Assembly (NCBI GenBank): GCA_902494625.1
Contig: CABUUB010000034.1
Span: 1 to 18,397 of the forward strand
Source: an uncultured Collinsella sp.
GTDB taxonomy: Bacteria > Actinomycetota > Coriobacteriia > Coriobacteriales > Coriobacteriaceae
Direction of reading: 5' to 3'
DNA: 18,397 nucleotides
Positions 1-8,042 of the stretch are shown piece by piece. Every line of letters starts with the position of its first letter. Position 1 is the stretch's first letter. Below the pieces are notes generated by a model. The model worked only from the letters and a program-made list of their open reading frames with translations. It was not told the DNA's origin and did not search any database. The position numbers and the translations under genes were made by a program.

Positions 1-47
1 CGTTTGGGGCGGCACGTTTTTGTTTGGGTGGGCGTCTGCCGTGTGCG

Positions 48-1091
48 TTACTCGAAGTATTGGAACTTGTTGGTTGAGAAGGCGAATGTTACGACGAAGC
101 CTTCGCCGGGCTCGGATGCTGCGGTGACGTCGATGCCCATCTTGGAGCACAGGCGCGCCACAAGGTAGAGGCCGATGCCCGTTGCGCGCTTGGTGGTGCG
201 GCCGTTGTCGCCGGTAAAGCCCTTCTCGAACACGCGCGGCAGGTCGGCCGCGCTCACGCCGCAGCCGTTGTCCGCGACGGTAAGCTCGATGCGCTCGCTT
301 GCCAGGCCCTCGTCCAGCAACGCACCCGAAAACACGATCTTTGCGCCGTCCTCGCGCGCATATTTGATGCTGTTCTGAATGAGCTGGCCCAGAATAAACT
401 CGAGCCACTTCTCGTCGGTAAAGACCTCAAAGTCGAGGTTCTCGCATACCGGAGCCACGTGCGCCGCGATGAGCTCGCGGGCGTTGGCTTTAATCGCACC
501 CGTCACCAAGGTCTTAAGGTCCCAGCGACGAATCAGGTAATCGCGCTCCACAACCTCCGAGCGCGCATAGTAGAGCGCCTGGTCGATATAGCGCTCCACG
601 CGGGCAAGCTCGCGACCGAGGTCATCTACGCGCGACAGGTCATCTTCGCTGCCGTCCAGGTTTTCCAAAATCAGATGGGCTGCCGCCAGAGGCAGCTTGG
701 CCTCGTGGACCCAGCTCTCGATATAGTCGCGATAGTCATCGGTCTGGCGCTTGCCTTCGGCAACCTCGTCACAAGCGGCTTTGCCCACCCGACGCAAGAC
801 CTCGTACTCGAGCTCGCCCTCGGCATAGGTCGGGCATTGCACCATCTCCTGCACCCATGCGGGACTCTCGAGCTCCTCTGCCGCACGCTCCAGCTGGCGC
901 AGAAAACGACGACGGCGCGCATACTCGATCACGATGCCGAGCATACCAAAGATATAGGACACGCCGACCGCCACGACCACGATAGAAACGGGTGCGCCGG
1001 CGACCGTCAGCACAAAGCAGCTCAGCAGCACGCCGCACGTCCACACGGCGACGGGAAGCAGCGCATCTTTAAAGAACTTGGCAAACGACAT
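48..1091 (-). CDS. Sensor histidine kinase, small intramembrane-sensing type (BceS-like)
   Basis: Membrane sensor kinase that would autophosphorylate on His and pass the phosphate to the regulator encoded just upstream. In the 347-aa protein I see two closely spaced hydrophobic segments (about residues 11-33 and 35-57) with almost no extracellular loop, then an H-box (SWVHEAKLPLAA, His129), an N-box (QLIQNSIKYA, Asn240) and ATP-lid motifs DNGCG (274-278), FEKGF (288-292) and TGIGLYL (304-310). This architecture is typical of BceS/YxdK-type kinases, which usually sense cell-envelope stress or peptide antibiotics through an ABC transporter; that link is family knowledge, and no transporter lies in the window (it could lie beyond position 1). 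The gene starts 9 nt after the regulator's stop, so the two are co-transcribed. The catalytic core is complete. The ligand is unknown. Confidence 0.93.
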   Translation of the reverse strand: MSFAKFFKDALLPVAVWTCGVLLSCFVLTVAGAPVSIVVVAVGVSYIFGMLGIVIEYARRRRFLRQLERAAEELESPAWVQEMVQCPTYAEGELEYEVLRRVGKAACDEVAEGKRQTDDYRDYIESWVHEAKLPLAAAHLILENLDGSEDDLSRVDDLGRELARVERYIDQALYYARSEVVERDYLIRRWDLKTLVTGAIKANARELIAAHVAPVCENLDFEVFTDEKWLEFILGQLIQNSIKYAREDGAKIVFSGALLDEGLASERIELTVADNGCGVSAADLPRVFEKGFTGDNGRTTKRATGIGLYLVARLCSKMGIDVTAASEPGEGFVVTFAFSTNKFQYFE

Positions 1092-1100
1092 AGCCGGCCC

Positions 1101-1772
1101 CTAAATCGAATAGCCCTGGCCGCGGTGCGTGGTCAAATACCCCTTGATGCCGATTTTTTTGAGCGCGGTGCGCAGGCGGTTGATGTTGACGGTAAGCGTG
1201 TTGTCGTCCACGAAGGCATCGGAGTCCCACAGGTCCTGCATGATGGCCGAACGCGAGACGATCTTGCCCGCGCGACTCAGAAGCAGCGAGAGGATACGTA
1301 GTTCGTTTTTGGTAAGCTCGGTACTGTCGCCGGTTGCCGTGTTGGTGACCACGGAGCGGGCGAGGTCGAGCTCCAGCCCCTTGTGGACGAGCGTGCTGCG
1401 CTCGCCCACCGCCGCGGTGCGACGCAGCAAGGCATTGATGCGCGCCACGAGCACGCGCGCGCTATAGGGCTTGGGAACAAAGTCGTCCGCGCCGAGCGTC
1501 ATGGCCATGACCTCGTCGATCTCGGTCGTGCGCGAGGTGAGGACGATGATGGGAACCTCGGATTCGCGGCGAACCTCGTGGCAGATATGCTGACCGTCTT
1601 TGACAGGGAGCGTGAGGTCGAGCAGCACCAGGTCGGGCGCGGCGGCGAGAATATCGCGCGAGACATGCTCGAACGACTCGCAGGCCTCGACCGCAAAACC
1701 GGCACGGGCAAGGATGTCGGCAAGCTCGCGACGAATGGGCTCGTCGTCCTCAACGATATAGATCAGCGCCAT
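1101..1772 (-). CDS. OmpR/PhoB-family response regulator
   Basis: DNA-binding response regulator, partner of the kinase that follows it. The receiver domain (residues 1-118) has the acidic pocket EDD (8-10), phospho-acceptor Asp52 in VLLDLTLP, the T/S position in VLTS and Lys101 in PKPY. The C-terminal winged helix (about 130-223) has the LTKNELRIL and NTLTVNINRLR signatures and ends in the usual HRGQGYSI. I chose the ATG at 1772 because GGGAGGA lies just upstream of it; the frame stays open to a TTG at 1793, but that start would put the SD sequence inside the gene. From 1772 the protein is 223 aa, normal for the family. A 36-nt inverted repeat (1815-1850) lies in its upstream region. Confidence 0.93.
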   Translation of the reverse strand: MALIYIVEDDEPIRRELADILARAGFAVEACESFEHVSRDILAAAPDLVLLDLTLPVKDGQHICHEVRRESEVPIIVLTSRTTEIDEVMAMTLGADDFVPKPYSARVLVARINALLRRTAAVGERSTLVHKGLELDLARSVVTNTATGDSTELTKNELRILSLLLSRAGKIVSRSAIMQDLWDSDAFVDDNTLTVNINRLRTALKKIGIKGYLTTHRGQGYSI

Positions 1773-1814
1773 GTGTCCTCCCATTTCGCGCAACTTGCAC
1801 CTTCCACACCATTA

Positions 1815-1850
1815 TGCCCACGGCGTCGCAGCGATACGACCCCGTGGGCA
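1815..1850. repeat. Inverted repeat / hairpin upstream of the response regulator
   Basis: Arms TGCCCACGGCGTCG and CGACCCCGTGGGCA pair at 13 of 14 positions around an 8-nt loop (CAGCGATA). There is no T-tract on either side, so it does not look like an intrinsic terminator. It sits 43 nt upstream of the regulator's ATG, so it is either an operator or a structured 5' leader. Structure is seen; function is inferred. Confidence 0.6.
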
Positions 1851-1885
1851 CCTAATATGACAAAAGTGTTCGGTAGCCTTGAGAG

Positions 1886-1921
1886 AAAATAGGGGCCCTC
1901 GGTCCTAAACCGATCGGCCCC
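1886..1921 (-). terminator. Rho-independent terminator of the aminotransferase operon
   Basis: An imperfect hairpin (GGGGCCCTCGGT at 1892-1903 against ACCGATCGGCCCC at 1909-1921) is followed on the minus strand by TATTTT. It begins 21 nt beyond the aminotransferase stop codon and separates that operon from the two-component genes. Confidence 0.75.
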
Positions 1922-1941
1922 ATCACTTCGATCTCGAGCCT

Positions 1942-3072
1942 CTACTCGAGCGTACGCATGTACGCGGAGATGGCATCCAGGCCCTTCTGCAGGTCGTCGG
2001 TGTTATCGGAGTATGCATAGCCGATGCGCATGCTCTTGGGCTCCTCGAAGCAATCGCCCGGGGTGACGAGCGCGCCGGACTTCTTAATCATGTCGGTGCA
2101 GAACGTCCTGGAGTCGATGTCGTAGTCGTAATACACGAGCGCGGTGGTACCCGCCTCGGGCTTGACGAACGACAGGTGCGGCTCGCTCTCGACCCACTTC
2201 TCCAGAACAGCAAGGTTCTGACGGACGATGCGGCGGCTGCGCTCAAGGATCACGGAAGCGTTGCCCAAAATCAACTCCGCCACCGACTCGCTGAATATGC
2301 CGGCGGAAATCAGGTTGTAGTCGCGATGCGAGAGCAGCGCGCGACGGAGCTCCGGGCTCTTGGTGACCGCCCAGCCCAGACGCAGGCCGGCGAACGACCA
2401 GACCTTGGACATGGATGCGGTGACGATGGCCTTGTCGTACAGGTCGATCACGGACTCGGAGTACTCATCCGTCTGAGTAAGCAGACGGTAGACCTCGTCG
2501 CAGAGCACCCACGCGTCGTGTTTGCGTGCGACCTCGACAATCGCCTTGAGCGTATCGGTGTCGAGCAGGGCGCCCGTGGGGTTGTCCGGGTTATTGATGC
2601 AGATGAGCTTGGTATCGTCGGTCACCAGGGCATCAAGCGCGTCGACGTCGACGTGGTAGCCGTTCTTGCGATCGAGCTGAAGGATATCGACCTTCGCACC
2701 GCACATCTCGGGAATCGAGTAAAGCTGCTGGTAGGTGGGCTTGACGGAGACTACATGATCGCCCGGTTCGACGAGCGTGGAAATTACCAGGGAGTTGGCA
2801 CCGGTCGCGCCGTGCGTGGGCACGATATGCCCGGGCTCGACCGTCTTATAGAGACGCGCGACCCCCTCGAGGAAGCCGGGCTGTCCCTCGATGTCTCCGT
2901 AGGTGAATCGGCGCGAGCACAGGCTATCGAGCCACGCCTTCTTGTCGGTGTTCGTAAGCTCGAACAGCTGGTCGAGCGTGAGAGAGTAGACGCACGTCTC
3001 CGCAACGTTGTGGGTGCACTTGGTCTCCCACTCGTTCATCCACTGCTCGACGGCGAAATCCTTGATCTGCAT
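1942..3072 (-). CDS. PLP-dependent class I/II aminotransferase
   Basis: Fold-type I PLP enzyme, cytosolic, expected to move an amino group between an amino acid and a 2-oxo acid, or to act as a related lyase. The 376-aa protein has the standard landmarks: NNPDNPTG (160-167), DEVYR with the PLP-nitrogen Asp192, SMSKVWSFAGLRLGW with Schiff-base Lys223, and a carboxylate-binding Arg in SMRIGYAY (349). The N-terminal part (residues 1-75, ending FTYGDIEGQPGFLEG) recalls a subgroup often annotated simply as aminotransferase and related to capreomycidine-synthase-like enzymes; that sub-assignment is from memory and uncertain. It starts at 3072 behind AAGGAAAGG, 24 nt downstream of the ornithine cyclodeaminase-family gene, so the two form an operon and probably act on one compound. 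Substrate unknown. Confidence 0.9.
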   Translation of the reverse strand: MQIKDFAVEQWMNEWETKCTHNVAETCVYSLTLDQLFELTNTDKKAWLDSLCSRRFTYGDIEGQPGFLEGVARLYKTVEPGHIVPTHGATGANSLVISTLVEPGDHVVSVKPTYQQLYSIPEMCGAKVDILQLDRKNGYHVDVDALDALVTDDTKLICINNPDNPTGALLDTDTLKAIVEVARKHDAWVLCDEVYRLLTQTDEYSESVIDLYDKAIVTASMSKVWSFAGLRLGWAVTKSPELRRALLSHRDYNLISAGIFSESVAELILGNASVILERSRRIVRQNLAVLEKWVESEPHLSFVKPEAGTTALVYYDYDIDSRTFCTDMIKKSGALVTPGDCFEEPKSMRIGYAYSDNTDDLQKGLDAISAYMRTLE

Positions 3073-3096
3073 TGTTGTTTCCTTTCCTTGACTTTC

Positions 3097-4128
3097 TTAC
3101 AGTTCCACCACGGTGCCCAGCCCCGCCTCGACGGCGCGGTCGTAGGCGATTTTCGATGCCGAAAGGTCCTGAACGGCGATGCCCGACGTATCGAACACCG
3201 TTACCTGTTCGTCATCCGAACGCCCCGTAGCCGCGCCGGCGATGACTTCGCCGAGCTCCGCTCTGATGTCCTCGGGCGTGATGACACCCTCGGCAACCGG
3301 AATCTCCAGCTCACCGGACGCGACCGATTGCTCGCGGTCGTCGACGTAAACAGCGGCACGGGTGACAAGCGCCGAGGCGAGCTCCTGCTTGCCGGGCATG
3401 TCGGCACCGACGCAGGAGATATGCGTACCGGGGCGCACCCATGCATCGGAGATGATGGGCTTGGTCGCCGGCGTGATCGTCACGATGATGTCGGCCTCTG
3501 CCGCGGCACCTTGGCCGTCGGCCGTCGCCTCGATGGAATAGGTGGATGCCTCGCGAACATGCTCGCAGGCGCCCAAGATATGGGCGACTTCGTCTCGCAT
3601 GCGCTCGACGCGGGCTTCGGGCGCGGCATCGGAAACCGGCTCCCACACCTTGACCTCACTCACTTTGGGACAGGCGGCGAGCACGCCCACCACCATATAG
3701 GTGCTCATATGGCCGGCACCCGCAACAAGCAGTTTGGACGCATCCGCCCGAGCCAGCCACTTGGCACCGAGCGCAGCGGCGGCACCGGTGCGAAGTCCAG
3801 TGACGGCAGAGGCATTGAGCAGCGCCAGCGGCTCGCCCGTCGCGTTGTCGCACAGCAGCGTGGTGCCAAAGATCTCGGGCAGCCCCTTTTTGGGATTCTG
3901 AGAGAACCAAGCAGTGAGCTTGAGACCGAAGAGGCCGCTTCCCGCCAACTCGCCCGAGCGGATATCCATATCGGCCACGCCGGGTTCGAACTGCTCATAT
4001 ACCATCGGCCACGCAACACCCTTGCCCGTTGCCTTCTGGCGATATGCCTCCTCGACGGCAGCGATTGCATCCTCAATCGTCAGCACCTTGGAAACTTCCT
4101 CGGCCGAAAGCACCACCATCTGCCCCAT
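3097..4128 (-). CDS. Ornithine cyclodeaminase / mu-crystallin family protein
   Basis: NAD(P)-dependent enzyme family containing ornithine cyclodeaminase, alanine dehydrogenase, ketimine reductases and opine-type dehydrogenases. Numbered from the ATG at 4131, the visible motifs are FGLKLTAW with the substrate Lys71, TGLRTGAAAA (111-120), the dinucleotide-binding GAGHMS (138-143), and GADMPGKQEL (242-251), whose Asp244 matches the catalytic Asp of ornithine cyclodeaminase. Two ATG codons are adjacent; AGGAG lies 2 nt before the first (4131) and 5 nt before the second (4128), so I prefer 4128 (343 aa). It is the first gene of an operon with the aminotransferase and is divergent from a PucR-type regulator. 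Motifs do not settle which amino acid is used; cyclising ornithine to proline is only one option. Confidence 0.9.
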   Translation of the reverse strand: MGQMVVLSAEEVSKVLTIEDAIAAVEEAYRQKATGKGVAWPMVYEQFEPGVADMDIRSGELAGSGLFGLKLTAWFSQNPKKGLPEIFGTTLLCDNATGEPLALLNASAVTGLRTGAAAALGAKWLARADASKLLVAGAGHMSTYMVVGVLAACPKVSEVKVWEPVSDAAPEARVERMRDEVAHILGACEHVREASTYSIEATADGQGAAAEADIIVTITPATKPIISDAWVRPGTHISCVGADMPGKQELASALVTRAAVYVDDREQSVASGELEIPVAEGVITPEDIRAELGEVIAGAATGRSDDEQVTVFDTSGIAVQDLSASKIAYDRAVEAGLGTVVEL

Positions 4129-4163
4129 CATCGCTCCTCTCAGCGAAAGCTTTACGTTGCTTC

Positions 4164-4192
4164 ACTGTACGGTTTAGTAACGATGCCGCCAA
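4164..4192 (-). promoter_or_regulatory. Candidate promoter of the cyclodeaminase-aminotransferase operon
   Basis: On the minus strand TTGGCG (-35, 4187-4192) and TACAGT (-10, 4164-4169) are 17 bp apart, 36 nt upstream of the start. Both hexamers match consensus at about four of six positions, so this is plausible but not strong. Confidence 0.45.
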
Positions 4193-4256
4193 GGATCATT
4201 TTTTGTTGGAATCTACAACGATTCTCAATCTGATTTTTCGTTCTATCAGCATGTAT

Positions 4257-4285
4257 TTGAACTATTTCCGCATCAACGGTATACG
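4257..4285 (+). promoter_or_regulatory. Candidate promoter of the PucR-type regulator
   Basis: TTGAAC (4257-4262) and TATACG (4280-4285) are exactly 17 bp apart. They lie in the AT-rich part of the divergent intergenic region (4132-4344), about 60 nt upstream of the start at 4345. Confidence 0.55.
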
Positions 4286-4344
4286 GATGTGCGATTATCC
4301 TATTAATACCTGTACTTATTGTAGTGATTTACAAGGTGATGTTG

Positions 4345-5526
4345 ATGCTATACACCATCTCGGACTTCTCACGGGAATATGAGGGGTCGGTCCGTCTAAT
4401 CGCCGGCAGCGATGGCGTCTCGCGTGCCGTCTCTGGCGTCGGGATCCTCGATTATGAACTTATGCCCGGCCTCAAGAACAAGTACCAGCGCGCCAACTTC
4501 AGCTCAGACGAAATCGTCCTCAGCACCTTCCTCTATGCGAAGGACGACCCATACCTCATCACCGAAGCCGTGAAATACCTCGTCGCCAAGGGAACGAGCG
4601 GTCTCATCATCAAAAACGTCCTGCACATCCCGATTCCCGACCAAGCCATCCGCTACGCCAACGCGCGGCACTACCCGGTCTTTCTCACGACCGACGACTC
4701 ACTGTTCTTTGACAGCGTCATCTATGAGGTCAAACGGCATATCGAGCAGCTCGCGTCCATCGACTTCGCACAGCGCGAGATCGATGCCCTGAGGACAGAC
4801 GTATCGCCCGAGTCCATCTGCCGACGCATCCGAGGCCTCAACCCGTCATTCCTGGACGAAGCGGTCGCCCTGTTCGCATCGTTTGCAGGGCCCCTCGACC
4901 CACGTACGTTTTTGCAAATCGAACGTCTCTGTGCAAAATCGACCCTCGCCGGATGCCACAATATGCTGGCACCCTATGACGGAGGTTTGTTATTCGTAGC
5001 GACAAGCGACTCAGAACAGACGCTCGATGTGGAGCGAATCGTGCAGGCGCTCACGGAGCTCATCGAGGCTAGCAGTATCGATGGCGGAGCGGAAGGGCTC
5101 GGCATCAGCGATATTCTGTTTGGAGACGAGGCGGTGGCGCAGGCAATCTCGCAGGCGATTTACGCACAGCGCCTATCTTGTCAACGAGCCGAGGGCCCCG
5201 TCCGCTATACGCAGCTCGGCATCCTGAGAACCGTGATGCCTTTTGCGGAAACCCCGGAGATGCGATCGTTCTCGGAGGCGATTCTCTCGCCGATACGCGA
5301 GCACGACAGTGAGCATGGCAGCGAACTGGAATCCACGCTCGCCGCATTCATCGAGAACGACCGGCGTATCGAGCAAACCGCCAAGCAGACTAGCCAGCAC
5401 CCGAACACGATTCGATATCGCCTCGATAAGGTGACAGCTCTCACCGGACTGAGCTACAAATGCGCCCCGGAGATGGAGCAGCTGTCGCTCGCCTACGCCA
5501 TCGAATGCGCCCGCTCGCTTCAGTAA
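4345..5526 (+). CDS. PucR-family transcriptional regulator
   Basis: Cytosolic activator-type regulator. The N-terminal half (about residues 1-135) looks like the PucR N-terminal domain, with a conserved-looking stretch ending in FLTTDDSLFFDSVIYEV. The C-terminal end carries the PucR-type helix-turn-helix: ENDRRIEQTAKQTSQHPNTI followed by RYRLDKVTALTGL. The family typically controls purine, amino-acid or similar catabolic genes in response to their substrate. I placed the start at the ATG at 4345 because AAGGTG lies 6 nt before it; GTG 4324 and ATG 4339 are in-frame alternatives, the latter overlapping the SD region. From 4345 it is 393 aa. Divergent orientation to the cyclodeaminase/aminotransferase operon makes that operon the likely target. 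Confidence 0.88.
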   Translation: MLYTISDFSREYEGSVRLIAGSDGVSRAVSGVGILDYELMPGLKNKYQRANFSSDEIVLSTFLYAKDDPYLITEAVKYLVAKGTSGLIIKNVLHIPIPDQAIRYANARHYPVFLTTDDSLFFDSVIYEVKRHIEQLASIDFAQREIDALRTDVSPESICRRIRGLNPSFLDEAVALFASFAGPLDPRTFLQIERLCAKSTLAGCHNMLAPYDGGLLFVATSDSEQTLDVERIVQALTELIEASSIDGGAEGLGISDILFGDEAVAQAISQAIYAQRLSCQRAEGPVRYTQLGILRTVMPFAETPEMRSFSEAILSPIREHDSEHGSELESTLAAFIENDRRIEQTAKQTSQHPNTIRYRLDKVTALTGLSYKCAPEMEQLSLAYAIECARSLQ

Positions 5527-5544
5527 GCCCACCCCGCCTTGAGG

Positions 5545-6279
5545 TTAGGAGCGGCGGGCGCGGAGCTTTTCGTAGCCGTCGGCAAAGAAGGCGACCGTGG
5601 CGGCGTCGGCCTCCGCAACGTCCGTCTCGGTTGCGGGAACCACGCCATGCTCGTCGCTCACCAGGAACAGCGCGCCCTTAAGCTGCGCGGGAATGTCTAC
5701 GCGCGTGACCGGGATGCCCTTGGTCTGGGCCAGCTGCTCGATGAGTGTCGCCGTGCCGCACAGGCACTCGTCCGCTGGCGCCACAAAGGCAAGCTCGCCG
5801 TTATCGACGGCGGCGAGCAGCTCAGGCGCCACGCCGGTTTCGTCGGCCTCGGAGCGGGCCTCGGCGGAGCGGGCACGCAGCGCCTTGGCCGACGTATCGG
5901 TTAGCGGCTCGTACTCCCCCACCGTCATGGCGGCGTTGCCGTTGACGTCGATCACTAGCATGAGCACGCCGTCGCGCGCGGTGTAATCGCCCTCGGCAAG
6001 CGACCACTCAACGTGCTGTTTGGCCCAGCTGAGCATGTTATGAGTAAGCGGCTCGCCCTGCACCAGGCGCTCGGACAGCGCGCGGATGTGGCGGTTGAGC
6101 ATGGGCACCTTTTTGTTGGACATGCGCCAACGACAGACAAGCGCGGGCTTGTCGAGCGTAAACTTCTCGACCGCCTCCTGATTAGCGCAAAAGTCCTCGT
6201 ACGCACGCTGATCCTCGGCATTGCCAAACAGCTCGGCATCATCAATCTGGGGCATGGTCATACCTTTCGTGTTAGTCAT
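5545..6279 (-). CDS. Conserved-looking protein of unknown function
   Basis: I do not recognise this 244-aa protein. It is soluble (no signal peptide or membrane segment) and acidic. Visible features are a Trp/Arg-rich central stretch (RWRMSNKKVPMLNRHIRALS), then GVLMLVIDVNGNAAMTVGEYEP, which reads like two beta strands with a turn, and a C-terminal alpha/beta part (GTATLIEQLAQTKGIPVTRV). It faintly recalls class IV aminotransferases but lacks any clear PLP lysine motif, so I give no function. The ATG at 6279 has GAGGACGGA immediately before it; ATG 6255 with AAAGGT upstream is the alternative. It follows purH on the same strand but a terminator (6297-6331) lies between, so it is probably transcribed mostly on its own. 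Coding density and codon use match neighbouring genes. Confidence 0.75.
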   Translation of the reverse strand: MTNTKGMTMPQIDDAELFGNAEDQRAYEDFCANQEAVEKFTLDKPALVCRWRMSNKKVPMLNRHIRALSERLVQGEPLTHNMLSWAKQHVEWSLAEGDYTARDGVLMLVIDVNGNAAMTVGEYEPLTDTSAKALRARSAEARSEADETGVAPELLAAVDNGELAFVAPADECLCGTATLIEQLAQTKGIPVTRVDIPAQLKGALFLVSDEHGVVPATETDVAEADAATVAFFADGYEKLRARRS

Positions 6280-6291
6280 TCCGTCCTCTTA

Positions 6292-6331
6292 TACCAAAAA
6301 GACGGCCCTCCAAACGGAGCAGCCGTCTTTT
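6292..6331 (-). terminator. Rho-independent terminator of purH
   Basis: The arms AAAAGACGGC (6297-6306) and GCCGTCTTTT (6322-6331) are perfect inverted copies around a 15-nt loop. On the minus strand the hairpin is followed by more T (TTTTTGG), 30 nt past the purH stop. It is symmetric enough to work in both directions, but no plus-strand gene needs it. Confidence 0.85.
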
Positions 6332-6360
6332 GCGGAGATTATTTTGTCCCAAAGCGGAAC

Positions 6361-7968
6361 TTAGTGGCGGAAGTGGCGAGCGCCCGTAAAGACCATAGCA
6401 ATATTGTGCTCATTGCAGGCCTGGATGCTCTCGTCGTCGCGCTTGGAGCCGCCGGGCTGAATGATGCAGGTCACGCCGTGTGCAGCAAGCACGTCGACAT
6501 TGTCGCGGAACGGGAAGAACGCGTCGCTTGCACAGGCAAAGCCGCCCTTCTCTACGCCCTCGCGCTCGCAGAAGTCCTCGGCACGCTCGCAGGCAAGCAA
6601 CGCAGAGTCAACGCGGTTAGGCTGACCCGGGCCCATGCCAATGCCGGCCTTGCCCTTGGAGACCAGGATGGCGTTAGACTTGACGCCCTTGCAGACCTTC
6701 CAGGCAAACTCGAGCTCGGCCATCTCGGCGTCGGTGGGCTTGCGGTCGGTGGGGAACGTAAAGGTCGCGGGATCCTCGGTCACGTGGTCGACTTCCTGCA
6801 CCAGCATGCCGCCGTCGATGGAGCGCAGCTCCACCTGGGCGCCGTGGTCCACGCCGCCGGTGGCCAGCACGCGCAGGTTGGGGCGCTTGACCATGCGCTC
6901 GAGCGCCTCGGCAGTGTAGCTCGGGGCGATGATAACCTCGACGAACTGCTTGTTCTGATCGGCAAAGTGCTCGACCAGCTCATAAGGAACCTCGCGGTTG
7001 CAGGCGATGATGCCGCCAAAGGCGCTCTTGGGATCGCAGGCGAAGGCGCGGTCGTAAGCAGACGTAATGTCCTCGGCAACGGCGGAGCCGCAGGGGTTCT
7101 GGTGCTTGAGAATCACGCAGGCCGGCTCGTCGAACTCGCGGACCAGGTTCCAAGCGGCGTCGGCATCCAGATAGTTGTTGTAGCTGAGCGGCTTGCCCTG
7201 GATCTGCTCGGAGCCCACGAGCGGGAACTGCGAGCTCGCGGTGTTCTCGCAACCCTCGGCAAAGCGATAGACCGTGGCCTTCTGCTGCGGGTTCTCGCCA
7301 TAGCGCAGGTCGTCGACCTTCTCCAGCGAGATCTCGAGCTTGGCAGAGGTGTCCGCCACGTCGCTTGCCTGGGCGGCAAGCCAACGGGAGATAGCCGTGT
7401 CGTAGGCGGCGGTGGTCTGGTAGACCTTCACCTGCAGGCGACGACGGGTGGAAAGCGTGGTGCAGCCACCGGTCTCGTGCATCTCGGCCAGGACGGCATC
7501 ATAGTCGGCCGGGTCGGAAATGACGGTAACGCTCGTGGCGTTCTTGGCGGCAGAGCGCAACATGGAGGGACCGCCGATATCGATGTGCTCGATGGCGTCC
7601 GCGAAGGTGACCTCGGGGTTGGCGACGGTCTTCTCGAACTCGTACAGGTTGACGACGACCAGGTCGATCAGCTTAATGCCGTGCTGAGCGGCCTCCTGCA
7701 TGTGCTGCTCGGAATCGCGGCGGGCCAGCAGCGCGCCGTGAACCTTGGGGTGCAGGGTCTTAACGCGGCCGTCCATCATCTCGGGATAGCCCGTGAACTC
7801 CTCGATGGGGGTTACGGGAACGCCCGCGTCCTCGATGGCACGAGCCGTGCCGCCCGTAGAGATGATCTCGACGCCAAAGTCATCGACCAGCGTCCGTGCG
7901 AAATCGACGACGCCCGTCTTATCGGTAACCGAGATCAACGCGCGTGCGATCTTCACATCAGATCCCAT
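6361..7968 (-). CDS. purH: Bifunctional AICAR formyltransferase / IMP cyclohydrolase
   Basis: Catalyses the last two steps of de novo purine synthesis: formyl transfer from 10-formyl-THF to AICAR, then ring closure to IMP. The N-terminal cyclohydrolase (MGS-like) domain shows ALISVTDKTG (10-19), STGGTARAIEDAG (37-49) and GRVKTLHPKVHG (67-78). The transformylase domain shows RYGENPQQKATVYR (222-235), LSYNNYLDADAAW, the catalytic Lys288-His289 in ILKHQNPCG, and DPKSAFGGI. At 535 aa it is full length for the family, and the C-terminus ends ARHFRH as usual. The start at 7968 has AGGAGG six nt upstream. No other pur gene is adjacent; it appears to be a single-gene transcript. Upstream lie a 22-nt inverted repeat and a tandem 9-mer that may be regulatory. 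Confidence 0.98.
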   Translation of the reverse strand: MGSDVKIARALISVTDKTGVVDFARTLVDDFGVEIISTGGTARAIEDAGVPVTPIEEFTGYPEMMDGRVKTLHPKVHGALLARRDSEQHMQEAAQHGIKLIDLVVVNLYEFEKTVANPEVTFADAIEHIDIGGPSMLRSAAKNATSVTVISDPADYDAVLAEMHETGGCTTLSTRRRLQVKVYQTTAAYDTAISRWLAAQASDVADTSAKLEISLEKVDDLRYGENPQQKATVYRFAEGCENTASSQFPLVGSEQIQGKPLSYNNYLDADAAWNLVREFDEPACVILKHQNPCGSAVAEDITSAYDRAFACDPKSAFGGIIACNREVPYELVEHFADQNKQFVEVIIAPSYTAEALERMVKRPNLRVLATGGVDHGAQVELRSIDGGMLVQEVDHVTEDPATFTFPTDRKPTDAEMAELEFAWKVCKGVKSNAILVSKGKAGIGMGPGQPNRVDSALLACERAEDFCEREGVEKGGFACASDAFFPFRDNVDVLAAHGVTCIIQPGGSKRDDESIQACNEHNIAMVFTGARHFRH

Positions 7969-8042
7969 GCAGTCCTCCTGTCTGGTACGCCGCCGTGCTC
8001 TGTGAGTCGGTGATACGTCGATCTGCAGCGCTCGCGCAGCGG

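Noticed and set aside
2176..4233. 685-codon open frame on the plus strand
   Set aside because: It is the antisense shadow of the aminotransferase and cyclodeaminase genes, whose motifs are complete; GC-rich codon bias keeps the opposite frame open.
5532..5559. Hairpin CCCGCC/GGCGGG between the PucR-type gene and the unknown protein gene
   Set aside because: Only 6 bp, overlapping a coding 3' end, and no good T-tract; not convincing as a terminator.
6013..8013. 666-codon open frame on the plus strand
   Set aside because: Antisense shadow of purH and the neighbouring gene; composition is typical of a frame opposite a GC-rich gene and no SD sequence precedes it.
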